Shown here: positions 34,288 through 47,004 of the stretch, piece by piece
How the letters are laid out: every line of letters starts with the position of its first letter
Position numbering within the stretch: position 1 is the stretch's first letter
Assembly: GCA_964058805.1 (NCBI GenBank)
Contig: CAXKVV010000580.1
Coordinates: forward strand, 62,001-126,000
Length of the DNA: 64,000 nucleotides
DNA from: Schoenoplectus triqueter
Lineage: Eukaryota > Streptophyta > Magnoliopsida > Poales > Cyperaceae
Direction: 5' to 3'
Notes under the pieces: generated by a model
Told to the model about the DNA's origin: nothing
The model's input: the letters and a program-made list of their open reading frames with translations, nothing else
The model's database searches: none
Translations under genes and position numbers: made by a program

Positions 34288-34620
34288 GGAGATCTCTTGA
34301 CAATGAGTTATTTTGATAATCTTGACAATGAATTTTTAAATAAATATTAAAAAACTTATGATTATGTTCTTCTACTTATAGATTGATGGTGATACAAATT
34401 TCATTGTAATAATCATCAAAATTTTATACAAATTATAATGGTTATAATTTAACGGTCTTTGATGGACTATCAAATGATAATGAAATTGTATGAAATTTGA
34501 ATCATCATAATTTAACGGTCTTTGATGGACTATCAAACGGTAATTTAACGGTCTTTGATAAACTATCAAACGATAATTTAACGGTATTTGATGAATTATC
34601 AAACGATAATGATAAATACT
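34288..34620. mobile_element. Truncated copy of the 16.7-kb MITE with an expanded core
   Basis: Its left half follows the element at 16732-17106 closely (ATCTCTTGACAATGAGTTAT, CTTCTACTTATAGATTGATG). The right end is missing. Instead, a core unit of about 30-40 bp, AATTTAACGGTCTTTGATGG plus ACTATCAAACG, is repeated about four times. It ends within about 50 bp of the receptor-kinase stop codon and so probably supplies part of that gene's 3' untranslated region. Confidence 0.8.
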
Positions 34621-34672
34621 TGAAAAGGCAGAGCACAATATAAAAAGGAACAGATATACAGATACAAAACAT

Positions 34673-37600
34673 CTACTTGGGCTCTACTTTAGCCGGCAAT
34701 GAATATCCGCCGCTATACTCGAATGAAGTGCCGCTACTCACATCCTTTGCTGGGATGGAGTCAATGTAAGGGTGTCGTGGCACTGCCCCTTTTGCATGAA
34801 ACTCAGTTGCAGAGGATGAAGCCGAGTTGGAATTTGTATAAACTCCATCACTTTGTAGCATTGATTCAATTTCCTTGACAACTTCACTCATGGTCAGTCG
34901 ATCTGCTGCAATTTCTTCGACACATTGAATTGCTAAATTCACAAATTTTTTGAAGGCTACTAGGTTGTTTGTGCTTAATATTCTATGGTCTATCATTCCT
35001 CTCAAACCGCAGTATTGTTCATCTTTCATGTCTAATGCAGCCTTGACTTCTCTCACTATGTATCTTCCCTTTTCTAATGGTTGTTTTGCAATTATCAGCT
35101 CCAGCATTACGACTCCAAAGCTATACACATCGCTTTTTTCTGTTAAATGTTGTGTTATATAGTATTCTGGATCCATATAACCCTGATAGGAAAGCAAAAA
35201 ATTTAGCTTAGTCATTATCTATTGTTGATTCCAGTACCAGTCACATTGGTGCTAAGCTTGTAAAAGACAATTTTGTGCTTAATATACTGGTCTGATGTGT
35301 GCATGTTGTAGATTAATTAATTAATACAAAAAAAAACATATTTTGAGCTGAGAAAAACTGCATTCCAGGTAGAAGCAGCTGTTACTTACAAGTGTTCCCC
35401 TGACCTGGGTAGATATGTGCCCCTTTTCATTATCTGAGACCAACTTGGAGAGACCAAAGTCAGAAACCTTTGCACTTAAATTCTCGTCCAACAAAATGTT
35501 TGTTGATTTTACATCTCGATGGATAATAGGAGGATCTGCTAATTCATGCAAGTAAGCCAGTCCTCTTGCCGAGCCAAGTGCAATACGAAGCCTTCTTTGC
35601 CAATCTAAATGCACCCCACTTTTTCCTGTTTTTTATCCAAATAATATATTTAAAATTTAAGTCATCCTTAATTTTGTTCTAATTTGACACAATTGTTTAG
35701 ATATTTATGATTCATTTGTTTGAAGGTATATACCAGAAAGGCTCTCTCTCAATGTTCCATTAGGAACAAATTCGTAGACCAGCATCTGCTCCCCTTGCTC
35801 AAAACAGAAACCAACCAACCCGACTAAGTTTTTGTGATGGACTCGAGAAAGCAACTCAATTTCGGTCTTGAATTCATGGCCACCTTGCATTGATCCTTGT
35901 TGAGCTCTTTTAATTGCAATGAGTTGTCCAGTTGGAAGCATTCCTCTGTAGACCTGAATTGATAACATAAACACTTCTTGAGCATACTTTGATTCAGAAA
36001 TTGCATTTTTCATTTTGTATGATTTGTTTATATTTTTTTAAGGAGGTGAAACACATAGAATTATTTTTTTATTATATTACCTTTCCATAACCTCCGGATC
36101 CTATTTCATTGCTCTGCGAGAAATTATTGGTAATTTTCTTTAATTCATAATATGAAAACCATCTCGCTCCTTTCAATTGTGGCGCACCACCACTATCCTG
36201 ATCAGTACGGGACCATGATGCTTTTTACAGTAGCAAATTTACAAATTGATGAGTTAGCAAAGATAAACTATTTATGTGAAATGATAATATATATGAGCTT
36301 TAATGATACTAAAATCTTATCTAGAAAGATTACCAAAAGGTCTGCTTAGTTCCATTGCCTTCTGAGCCGTTCGTTTTTGTTTGACAGCATAAATGGCTGC
36401 TCCAATAAGTGCTATTAAAAGAACTGCACAGCCAACTGAAATTCCAATTATCAGACCAGTGTTCTTTAAGCCCCCAGAGTCTTCAACTACATCCAAAATT
36501 TAACATATATAATTCCACTTTCAGTTCATAATAACAGGATAAAAATAATATAAATGTAGATATGCTGGTGTCTTTACTAACCATTGAAGGGATATGGCGA
36601 AGCAATAAAATAATATGGGCCAAATTCATGAGGTGGCTTGTAAGTCTGATTACTCAAATCAAATCCGATTCGCAACACCTCTGATCGATTGAAGTACATA
36701 TCACCAGAAGGAAACAGCTTAAGTTGGACTTGGAGATACGAGTCACTATTGAAAAATGGGTCTTGGAGATAAACCAACCCCGGACTTAACCCAAGCTTTG
36801 TCCAAAGGCTCATCTCAAGAGCTTGAAAAAGACTACTGTTTGTTATGTCTCGAAAGAAAGGTGCTCTGAAAAACAGGATTCCCTGATAAGGATATGCACA
36901 ATTGCAACTCTGAGGGCTGAGAGACTGATCAGTTGGGCAAGTTTTTGAGTAGCACTTTGCGAGGCTCGTTGAATAAGGCTGTGCCGGCTTTTGATTGAAG
37001 TTGCAGTATAAAGATTTAAGAGTGCTTTTTAGTGTATTGCATACTGGATTTCCTGAGAGCCTGCATATATGTGGCTCACTTAGTGAATGATGCATGGGAT
37101 TAAATAATGAAATAAATTACAAAAGTTTACACTAGGACTTGTCAGGTATGCTAATTGTTTTTGATCCAGATGAAAACAAATTGTCTTATTAACCCTTTAT
37201 TTATTTTTCCATTAAAAGCATCATCTTATTGGTTGCAAGGGGTCGATGGCTGCTAACGTTAAAAGATTTGTGAACCAGAAACTAATTATACATGAGTAAA
37301 AGAGGATATCATCGATGTACCTGATTGTGAACTATTAACCAAGTCATGATCAATATTCATTAAGATAAAAATGGTTTGACTGCTTACACTATGCTTCCAT
37401 TGTAGTCAGAGATATAATCTAGTAACTCTATGTCATTGTTTTTCAAGCTAACAATGTTTAATTCTGGGCTCACGCCCTTGCTGAGGTCGAGTGTTCCATT
37501 AAATGCATTATCATCAAGCATCCTGTGACAGAGCGATCAAACATTGAATATAATTTTAGATAGAAATGAAAAATACTACTGCTGTTTCTTTTTTTTCTTT

Positions 37601-40355
37601 CTCTGTTTTTAAATATGAGCTTTGTTGCTTACACTTCCTGTAACGGAGGTATGCTAAACAGAGTTGGTGGAACTTCCCCTTGAAGGCTCCCCGATTGTAT
37701 AATTCTAAATTAAAATAAACAAATAAAAACAATTTTATTAACATGGAACTACATATGATTGTTTTTTATAAGATTTTAAAATATAACTCACAAAGCTGTT
37801 AGAGATTGTAGTTCTGAGAACCAAGCCGGGCTTACAGAGGGATCAAATGTATTGTTGCTCAAGTCACTGAGATTTTAGTCAACAAACAATTGTGAATTAT
37901 AATATTTAATTAAGAGAATCTGCAAATAAATTTTTCAACGGAGAGAAAATAAGTCATTATGAATTGCCATATATATTTTTTCATTTCAAGTTCTTACACA
38001 TAATTTAGTCGACTCATTCCATTAAGGTCAGGAAGCGGTCCACTTAACTTGTTGTTTGCCAAGTTACTGAATGATATAAAATAATAAAAAAATATCAATT
38101 TAATGATTTTAAATAAACTTTTGTTTTAGTATGAATGAACATTTATGAAAATGACTTACAGCTCATTGACTTTGGTAAGATTATTTAAATTGGAAGGAAC
38201 TGAGCCAGTCAGCGAATTTCTATCAAGTCGTCTGTAAAATAAATAAAGGAACGAAAATATATTTCATTCTATCTAAATTTAAAATGGTGGGATCTTTATG
38301 TGGTGACATTATTTTTGTTACAGGAGCACTTACAGGACCTCTAATGTTTGAACAAGCCCTAATGAAGCAGGAATGTTTCCTGTAAGTCGATTTCCATCAA
38401 ACAGCCTTGAAACAAAAAAAGCCAACAAGAACGTCAATTGGATAAATTTAAAAATGAAAAAAATAAATAAATTAAGTTTTAGGTACATACAAATGTATCA
38501 GGCTCATTTGTGGACTGAAAAGCGCTTCTGAAATGCTACCAGAAAGCTGGTTCTTGTTGAAATGGCTGAAAACAATTAAAAACAACTATAGTAAAGTCGA
38601 CTGTTCCGAGTTTGATATGTTAATTACCTCTTTTTTAATTGATAAACTAAAATAGACTTACAAATGCTTGGTGTTGACAAGTAGGTCCAAACCTGGTTCT
38701 GCACCAGTAGAAACTGGTATGGGTCCGGTCAATTGGTTGTCAGCAACATCAAGCCAGTACAGATTTGAAAGTTTACCCAAAGATGGAGGTATTCTCCCTG
38801 TGAATTGGTTCGAGTTCAGTGCCCTGGAAGAAATAGAAACCGGTGCATTAGTAGCGTTGCTCTACTTTTACATAGCTTTAAATTATAATCAAGATCAAAT
38901 AATCAAACATAAATAATTTAATTTTTAAATACTAGATATAGCTCTTACAAGTAAGATAGCTTTGATAGATGCCCTATTGTATGAGGGATCGCTCCACTGA
39001 AGCTACAACCAACTAATATCCTTCGAATATGATAAACAATATTTTAATTATGGTATAAAAAGTAGAAATTAAAAAATTGTATGCTTGTATTAATTTCAAT
39101 GTTGTTTCTGTTGCCTTTCGATTTCCATCTTTTATGGTTTTCTTTCAATCTTAATCGAATATGATAAACTATTATGATCAGATTACTGATACCGATCAAA
39201 ATTCTACATTCCCCCTCAAGGCATGCTCATTTAGTGATTACTACCAAACAAAAATATGATTGCCTGGTACAGAAATATGCTGGTGGGTACAGTAACTCGT
39301 TCATTTTCGTTCTAAAACTTCCATTAGTGTAAGTAAATCTAATTAAATTAAATAATTATTGTCTTACAGAGTAGTAAGTTTCTTCAGGTCTCCAATATTC
39401 GGAGTCAGAGGGCCACCAAGGTCCTTATTATACGAGAGATCCCTAAAATAGAGTACAGTTGTTGCATTCAAATAAGAAACAAGAACCAAAAGGAAAAACT
39501 GTAAAAATAATATTGGGTTCCTTACAGAGATTGCAACTCCGTAAGCTGCCCGATATCGCCACTGAGACTACCTTTAATTCCCATGGTTGATAATTTTCTG
39601 AAACAGAGAGAGGCTTTTTATTAGTACCTTATTTACAAGGACTTCTAAAATTATGTAAATTTCTGAAACAGGTAATCTCTGTAAAATAACTTACATCACA
39701 GTTACCCTTGAGTTGGTACTGCAGCTAATGCCTTCCCATGGTGTACCGCATGGGTCGTCAGATTGTTCCCAGCTTGGCGGTTTGTTTTCCCATTGATCCA
39801 TCAATGCTCGAAGTATAACAGCTGTATTTAATTCAATGTTTTTAATTTCAACAAAAAAAAATAATGATTTTCTTGCAATTAGTAGGAAGTTCATGGCATG
39901 TTCGCAAGCACAGCAGATATTTAGTTTGATGATATCAGTATTCTCCAGTTCCTTTTTTTTCAGCTCACTAAAAAAGGTTGTTGGTTTAAATAATTATATA
40001 TTGTTAAACGAATGGTCTAGCAAGTAGCGAGAGCCGAGAGGGATGTGGGTATTATACTATTATTTCAACAGAGGCCAAATGGCCAACCAAGCTACAAAAG
40101 AAAGATCTGAACATGATAACATCGATGGTTTAGTTCCGCAACCAAAACAGTAACAGAACAAGCACCATGGTCTCATGTGAAATTTCATATTAATTATCTA
40201 TTTGTGTCAATAACTAAAAGAAGTATAGAGCTTACTATAACAAAAGCGTGAAAACAAAACAGAGTATAGAGCTTACTATCTTGGCTATTAGTATCTGCAA
40301 TGCCACTCCAAAAGCAGAGCTTGAAAACCAATAATATTAAAAGAACTTCTTTCAT
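34673..40355 (-). CDS. LRR receptor-like kinase, subfamily VIII-1 (HPCA1-like)
   Basis: A plasma-membrane receptor kinase; one Arabidopsis relative, HPCA1, senses extracellular hydrogen peroxide. Nineteen minus-strand exons join in frame to 964 residues: 40355-40277, 39821-39695, 39597-39526, 39442-39368, 39020-38949, 38823-38662, 38565-38491, 38405-38334, 38231-38160, 38066-37998, 37866-37792, 37704-37633, 37522-37388, 37060-36582, 36486-36334, 36220-36081, 35953-35734, 35625-35390 and 35182-34673. The order is signal peptide (1-19), N-terminal cap with [10 protein letters not shown], LRRs mostly one per 69-75-bp exon, Cys-containing juxtamembrane region, membrane segment (about 556-581), then kinase. 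The kinase has GSGGYGK (637-643), IK (Lys658), HRD (752-754) and DFG (772-774), so it looks active. A broken duplicate lies at 44.7-47.3 kb. I do not assign a specific orthologue. Confidence 0.92.
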
Positions 40356-41388
40356 TTCGACACTTATTCCTAGTACCCAGTACCACTTCAAGTTTCAATT
40401 CTTACTCTTTGGTCAAGTATTAAAAGAACCTTAACTTACTAGCTCTACACGAGTTTGGTAAAGGCACAGAAAGAACAGAGCAACACAACTACCTCCACCA
40501 TGCCACCTAGTCTATGATTCCTTTCATCATGAACTCTTGGATTGAAGGCCTTCTTCTACCTTAACCATGCAAAAGTCGCTTCCTTTTTTGGGTCTTTTTT
40601 TTCCACAATAAAAGAAAACTTAGCTTGTCTTCAAAGCTAATCAACCTTCCATCACTCTAGTAAATTGGACATGAATAAGCAAATGGAGAAGATAGGTTTG
40701 TTGATATTACCCACTTTGTAAGGCAAGTCCAACCTGGGATCACTTACTCCTAAGTAGATGATGGTCACGAATGATGATGATGATGATGATGGGTCATGAT
40801 AGTGTCAAGTCAATGAAGGCTACTAAATAAATTTGTCGGTACTCGGTAGATGGATCCTGCAGAATTTTGCGCACTACTTATTTTTGCAAGTTCCCTGCTA
40901 GTACACAACTTGCTACATATACAGTGAATCGTGTTCAGCATTAGAGAAGTTAGGTTTGTTTATAGTTGAAACAAATTCATTATTAATGATATTCTTGATG
41001 GATTTTATCTATTTGGAACTTCTTTTTAATTTTAGTTTCCATCCACATCTTGGCCCAAGTTTCTGTCAATTTCGACATTTTTATATCTTTTCTGAACTAA
41101 AAAAATTCTAATATCTTTAAGAAAAAGTGATAGGTGAATATGTGATCCCCCATCCATCCACGTTAGATTGTGATTTAGTTTATAAGTTACGTAGTCATCT
41201 CAAGCATAAGATGATCTTTTTTTTTCAACTAATACATTAATTTTTTTTTCTCAAACGCTGACCTCTGTGTAAGATCGCAGCAGTCCGAAAACATAGAAAA
41301 TAAATTAATAAACAAATGAAAATAGCGTTTGGTGCTAACTAATTGATGTCATTATAGCACTGCAATCATGGAAGTAATAAGGACCATA
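40356..41388. promoter_or_regulatory. Upstream region of the receptor-kinase gene
   Basis: This is the 5' flank on the minus strand. It has a short GAT repeat near 40767-40790 and no coding exon. I see no distinctive regulatory motif. Confidence 0.35.
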
Positions 41389-41397
41389 TTTTTATAG

Positions 41398-41813
41398 GAG
41401 AAGGGAAGATTTAGTAATATCCGATGTCATAAATTTATTTTTTAATTTATATTTTAAAATTTAATATTTAAATTTTGAATCCAAATCGTTGATCTTGTTC
41501 ATTTTTATAATAAATATATGCTTGTAAAATCTATGATTTTTAGATATCATTTTATACTAAATCAAATGATAAAAAATGAGTGAATCTAATTAACTATTAT
41601 TGATTTATTTTTATGCATTCATATTATCATCATTTGATCTAGTATGAAATGAACTCTAAAAATCATAAAATTTTATGAGCATATATTTATCATAAAAATG
41701 AATAAAATTAATGATTTGAATTTAAAATTTAAATATTAAAATTTAAAATATAAATTAAAAATAAGTTCGTGACATCGGATGCCACTAAAATTAGTGGCAC
41801 CGGATCCCTTCTC
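41398..41813. mobile_element. Long inverted-repeat MITE, about 416 bp
   Basis: The ends are GAGAAGGGA and TCCCTTCTC. The flanks TTTTTATAG (41389-41397) and TTTTTATAA (41814-41822) form a near-perfect 9-bp duplication, suggesting a Mutator-type MITE. Long arms mirror each other (AATTTATATTTTAAAATTTAA and inverse; TCAAATGATAA and inverse). A half-length relative lies at about 60650-60810. Confidence 0.8.
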
Positions 41814-41822
41814 TTTTTATAA

Positions 41823-44725
41823 TATATTGTTGTTTTCTTTTTAGTTTATATGTCATAGCTCTGCTGCAACACAGATAATATAGCTGCATAATCAATTTGG
41901 GACAGCTTCAAGCTCAATTAGGTTCGATTTGAAAGCTTGTTCGGTACAAGTAATTATAAAATCATAATTATTACCAGACACAATATTGTGGTATAACTAT
42001 GGTACTGTTTACTCAAAATCTTTTATCATATTCACATGATGGAGAACAAATCTACAGTGTTCTTTAATTATCTTTTTTGAAGATATGTGTACCATTGAAG
42101 TTAAATATACTGCTGGAGGTTGTAGCCATCAACACTTTCATTTATATCGACATCCCGAGTGGATTTTTTGAAAGCTTGCGTGCATTTTTACAAAGGTACT
42201 TGTTGGGTTCTATATTTGAGAAAGATCAGAAATGTCGTTATTAGCATCGGCTCTTTTCTACCGAATGTCTTTTACATCACACAAGTATTGTAGCGAAAAT
42301 ATGCTTTCGGAATTTGCTTTAATATATCACCTTCTTGGAGAAAGTAGATTAAAAAATACTTTTTCTTTTTTCATTTTTCTATTAGGAATAAAGTAAACTT
42401 TCACTTTAATTTTGTTTGTAGCAAAACTAGAAATTCATTATACTATAAGTCAGCAGCGTGAGGTCATTGGTTAGTCTATACTTTTTTCTATTGATTCTAA
42501 AAATTAATCTAATCTAAAGCTCCTAACTATATAATTTCTAATTAAATTAAGAACATAGTAAGAACCGTTCAAAGATTTTTAAGATTTTTTTTTTTTATAG
42601 ATTGTGAAAATTCATATTTCAACATGAGGAATAAAATTACCGTACTCCTAGGAGTACATAGTTCTTCTATATTTCTAACTCAAAAAGTACATCAAATCAT
42701 TTTTAAATTTTAATTTATCATATTCATTAAAATTTTCATATGAAAAATCTTGTGGGATACAAAAATTTAGGGTGTTTTGAGTTTTCTAAGTTACTGTTTT
42801 AATTTTTTAAAATGATATACAAATATTAAAAAAATATTATTTTTGGAGTTGATTTGATAAAAATTAAAAATAATGACTTAGAAAATTTGAAATATTCTAA
42901 ATTTTTATATGAAGATTTAATAAAAATTAAAAATAATTGAATATATTTTTTTCAGTTTTGTGGATGAAAACTTAAATGATTAAATGCTTTAATTCTCAAA
43001 TGGGCACGGATGTTAATCTTAGTAGGATCTGTTAACCGATATATAATAATTAATTGTTCGGTGGACAATAGACACAACTAAAGGTACACAATTTTCATCC
43101 ATTAGTTGTGACGCATTAGTGAAAAATATAAATACTGTAGTCCAAATAAGGAAAGAGAAAACTATGTCCAGAATAATAGCAAATTAGCACGAACAGTGTG
43201 GAGACTACAATTGACTAGTAATTTATTAATACGTACAACTGCCAAGATGAGAAAATTGACCATGTATGGTAGCGGAGCGGAGCGTCTTTTAAAGTATTTT
43301 AATTGGTTAGTTTGGACTTTGGACGGTAACGATTTAGATTTATGAAATAGTTATTTTACCCATGAAATATTAAAGCATGCAGATTCAGTGCAGAGGAGTA
43401 TTTCTATGAAGGATGATGATAGAGTGGCTCTATATTGTTTCACTATTTTTTCATTATCACTGTTACGGAATTTACACCTTTATATTTTTTTTAGGGGATT
43501 TTTTTTTATTAAAGTGGTTACAACAGTTTGAAACATAAGGTTTAGATCATTCTATATTTTTTTTATTTCGTGAATTGTGATATAAATAAAAATTGAAAAA
43601 TCTTTGGAAGAAGTAATATTTGAGCATTTTTTTAAGAAAACTTTTGAGATATATAGCCTATTGTTTTACAAGAATTTGGATGGGTCAAATCCGACCCGAT
43701 AAATTTGGAGCCGCGATCCAACTCGCTCCGAGCAAGCTGGCTAACTTAAGGATCGAACAATTCATGGTTCAATTATGGGTGGCTGAAGTTTTCCAAAACA
43801 ATATAAGATTAACCCATCCTATTCTAGATCTGAGTCAACACTACCCGACTCGCCTAACTATTCTAACTCGTCTAACCCGACCAAAAACCCGCCTAACCCA
43901 TCCCTAAACCTGGCTTCAACCCCTAACTTGTTAAAATTCAAATAAAAGCCAATCTAATTGGTTAAATTAAAATAAAAATTGAAAAAAAAAATCATTTTTT
44001 TTAAAATATAAGATTTCCCACTACAAAACTTATTATTATTTTTTTAGAATTTATTTTAAATTTATTTGAGTTATTTTAAATTTTTATAAAATTTAAAAAA
44101 TCCGCTCCATAAAATTTGACCAGATCTAACCCCTTACTAATCTGATTTGTTTCATCGATCTGTCCGATTCATAATTCTTAAATAGCTCACAGCCAATTCA
44201 TTTGAAAAAAAACCGTCCTAACTCGACCCATCTAAGCCGTTGGGCTGATCCATCCTGATCCGCTCATGTGTATAACACTAATATAGCCTAAATAATGGAA
44301 TAGTGCACATGAATAGCAAATTAGCAATTATAAAAAAAAAGTCAAGTGCGCATTAATGGTCTAATAGTTGGTCCGATACTAAGAACTCGCGACGTTGACA
44401 TGATATAAATGCTTAAAGTTAGAGCGAGAACGCACAGGAGAGAAGACTCATAATATATGTCATAAAGAAAAATGTTCGGCGGAGATTTTATTTTTTATTT
44501 AGGGTTAATTACTATTCGTGATAACCATTTATGCTACAATTTATTTTGTATAATGTTTTTATTAGTTAATTTAAATATCATCAATTTGAATAATAAAGTA
44601 TTATTTTGTATAGTGAAATCAATAACATAAATAATGACTTATATAACATAAATAATAAAATTGATGGGAAGTGTCAGATTCCAAGAACACAAGTACACTC
44701 AAATAACTACTATGTTGTGAATTAG
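41823..44725. other. Gene-free intergenic stretch with old repeats
   Basis: It contains the diverged relative of the GTAAAACTAG MITE (about 42630-42960). Between about 43680 and 44260 there is a degenerate patch rich in GGGTC/GACCC and CTAACTCG words that recalls the subterminal repeats of hAT elements. The 95-codon frame at 43620-43907 falls in that patch and looks spurious. Confidence 0.5.
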
Positions 44726-45280
44726 GTAGATAGGGGATGCTCCCAAGCATAGTAACAACTTTAAGATTCGGGAAATGTTCGGCGAGGTCAAAAATTCGAC
44801 GTTCGGGTATAATACGGGTATAATTCGGGAATAGTTCGTTTCACATAATATAAATAAAATATATATTATATTGACAAAATATTAAAAATATATTAAAAAC
44901 TATAAAATTCTATATAAAATAATATATAATGTGTTTTTTTACCGAATAATTCGCGAATAAAACGTTTTTTTGACCAAAAAAACGCACTGTATATCAAACT
45001 GACGAATTATTCGTGAAACATCCGGCTATGGGTGAAAAACGAATTATTCGCGAATAATTCGCGAATGGTGTTACTATGCTCCCAAGTGGGAGACTTGTGG
45101 CAATAAAAAGGAGAGGACCCAACAGCAACAAGGATCGCGGAAATGAATTCAACACAATATCGAGTCCATGACAAAAAAGTAGCAACTTTAGTTGGGTTCT
45201 ACTTTGATCACGAAGAGCAGATGCTCGTCTATGAGTTCATTCCTAATAGATCTCTACGAGATTGCCTCTCTGTTATGTTT
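44726..45280 (+). pseudogene. Inverted receptor-kinase exon (kinase N-lobe), pseudogene
   Basis: Read on the plus strand, the sequence after an AG acceptor corresponds to exon 17 of the receptor kinase at 34.7-40.4 kb. It has the MLPSGRLVAIKRR region with the invariant Lys, then [12 protein letters not shown] and LRDCLS. It is interrupted by the hAT-type MITE at 44748-45078, and also carries small deletions and frameshifts (for example one base missing before MLP and a gap after GNEFNT). Its strand is opposite to both the intact gene and the rest of this pseudogene (45351-47303), so the exon has been inverted. Confidence 0.85.
44748..45078. mobile_element. hAT-type MITE, 331 bp, with 8-bp duplication
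   Basis: The ends are CATAGTAACA and TGTTACTATG. The host sequence CTCCCAAG is duplicated exactly on both sides (44740-44747 and 45079-45086), the 8-bp hallmark of hAT transposons. It contains repeated ATTCGCGAATAATTCG and ATTCGGG words near its ends and an AT-rich centre. Confidence 0.93.
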
Positions 45281-45459
45281 CTTTTATACTTCTATACCAT
45301 TGTAGTATATGTAGGGGAAAACAAGAAAATTAATAAGGCCCGAGTTCCTTGAGCAGCCAATAAGTATGGTTATTCAAGTTAAACCCAATATGCAACACCT
45401 CTGATCGACCAAAGCCCACGTGTACGCTGAAGGCTCGACATCTTCTTTGTTCATTTCAA

Positions 45460-45721
45460 ATTTTTAATACATAAAAGAGTGTTAAATTTTTAAAATTTTC
45501 AAACATATTATATTATCATTTTTTTTCATCATTAATTTTGTTTAAATATTTTCATCTTCTTGAATCCGAAGATTTATATAAAGTAATTTATCTTTGCCCA
45601 TTTAAAATAATATATATAATATACTTAAGGTGAAACTTAACTCTTAAAATGATCCAACTTTTTATATAATCATTTATAAATTATTATGTATTTAATTATA
45701 TTATTTATTATAATAATAATA

Positions 45722-45756
<35 letters not shown>
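45460..45756. repeat. Dispersed repeat, inverted relative of 62880-63170
   Basis: The sequence from TTAAAATTTTCAAACATATT through TAAAATGATCCAACTTTTTA to the ATT microsatellite matches the inverse of 63170-62880, including the phrases GATCCAACTTTTT and TTAATTTTGTTTAAAT. It ends in an (ATT)n run (45711-45756). No coding capacity is visible. Confidence 0.75.
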
Positions 45757-45834
45757 TTAGCATTTAAAAATATTTTATCTAAATTTTATTAAATATATTT
45801 TAAATTTTATATCATTAGTTATTTATTTGAGGAT

Positions 45835-45942
45835 TATATTATCGGGCGAAGACCCAAATTACAGCTCCAGTAAACATAAAGAACATATTATATTATCGGG
45901 CGAAGACCCAAATTACAGCTCCAGTAAACATAAAGAACAGAA
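45835..45942. repeat. 54-bp tandem duplication
   Basis: Two head-to-tail copies of a 54-bp unit containing ATCGGGCGAAGACCCAAATT, starting at 45841 and 45895, nearly identical. The length is a multiple of three, so one frame stays open for 60 codons, but there is no sign that it is a gene. It lies between the pseudogene blocks for exons 14 and 13. Confidence 0.9.
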
Positions 45943-46697
45943 GATAATTACAATGAGTCAACATGAAGTGTCCATCTTGAATAGCATAAGATGTATATCA
46001 AGTAACTAACCAAATGCCCAATTGTACCATGTAAGATCTATTAAGGTACAATGACGTCATTGATTGAATAATGAGCATGGGGATATCTTGATTCCTTACA
46101 TGACGCTCACATTGTAGTCTAAATGTTATGTTATTGCGTCTCAAGCTCATATGCTTTAATCGCGGACTTATGTTGGCAATGTTAAGAGTCCCCCAAACCA
46201 GCTGTCATCAAATAAGCTGTGACAAAATAGAAGATGAAACTGAGTAAAGCATTTTATTTTAATCTTATTTTTTTTTAGATAAGAAAGACGAGAATTAAAC
46301 TCTCAAATTTTATAAATATTTATAAAGAATTTCTTATCCACATTTCGAACTCACGATCTCTCAGACAAAAAACTTTATCTTTTACTACTAGACTAAAAGT
46401 TAGTTCTTATTTTTTTTTTTCATGTTATATTTCATGAATATTGGTTTTGTAGCTTACACTTCCTGTATTGCAGGTAAACTGATCAACAAAGTCTGTGGAA
46501 CCTCTCCCTGAAGCTTTCCGATGTTAACAATCTATAATAATAATTGAAATAAAATATGAAAATAAATAAGGGACGGAAAAAATATTTTGCTTAAATTTGA
46601 GATAACTCGCAGAGTTTTTAGAGATTGTAGTCATGTAAACCAAGTTGGACCCTCCGAAAGATCGAATGTGTTGTTGGCTTGTTGCTCAAGTCGCGGA

Positions 46698-47004
46698 GGA
46701 TATGTTTGGATGGACCAGGAACAACAGAGTAGCTATTATTTTCGGAATAGAAATAACAATTGTGTATTCAAACGCAAATTTGTTATTTCGGAACGGTGAG
46801 AATAACTATTATTCTGTTATTCTGTGGTGAGGATAAAATAATTATTGTTCAAACAATCCAAATAATATTTCTACCATCCGGAATAGCATCACATTTTTAC
46901 TATTCTCACGTTAACCAAAAAATCACTATTTTTTCACTATCATCATTTGTTATTCTCAATTCCTCTAATCTTACGTTATTCTTTGTACGATCCAAACACA
47001 CCAT
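46698..47004. mobile_element. MITE inside pseudogene exon 11, about 307 bp
   Basis: The insertion separates GCTCAAGTCGCGGAG from ATTTTAGTC, which are adjacent in the intact gene. The ends are GATATGTTTGGATGG and the inverse of CGATCCAAACACACCAT, sharing TGTTTGGAT. A 3-bp GAG may be the duplication (46695-46697 and 47005-47007). This would suit a PIF/Harbinger-like MITE, but the family is uncertain. Confidence 0.75.

Noticed and set aside
40194..40391. Receptor-kinase start at 40391
   Set aside because: That codon is TTG; the first ATG in frame is at 40355-40353 and is directly followed by a good signal peptide.
43620..43907. 95-codon frame rich in THP/TRL repeats
   Set aside because: It comes from degenerate GACCC/CTAACCC repeats, not a protein pattern.
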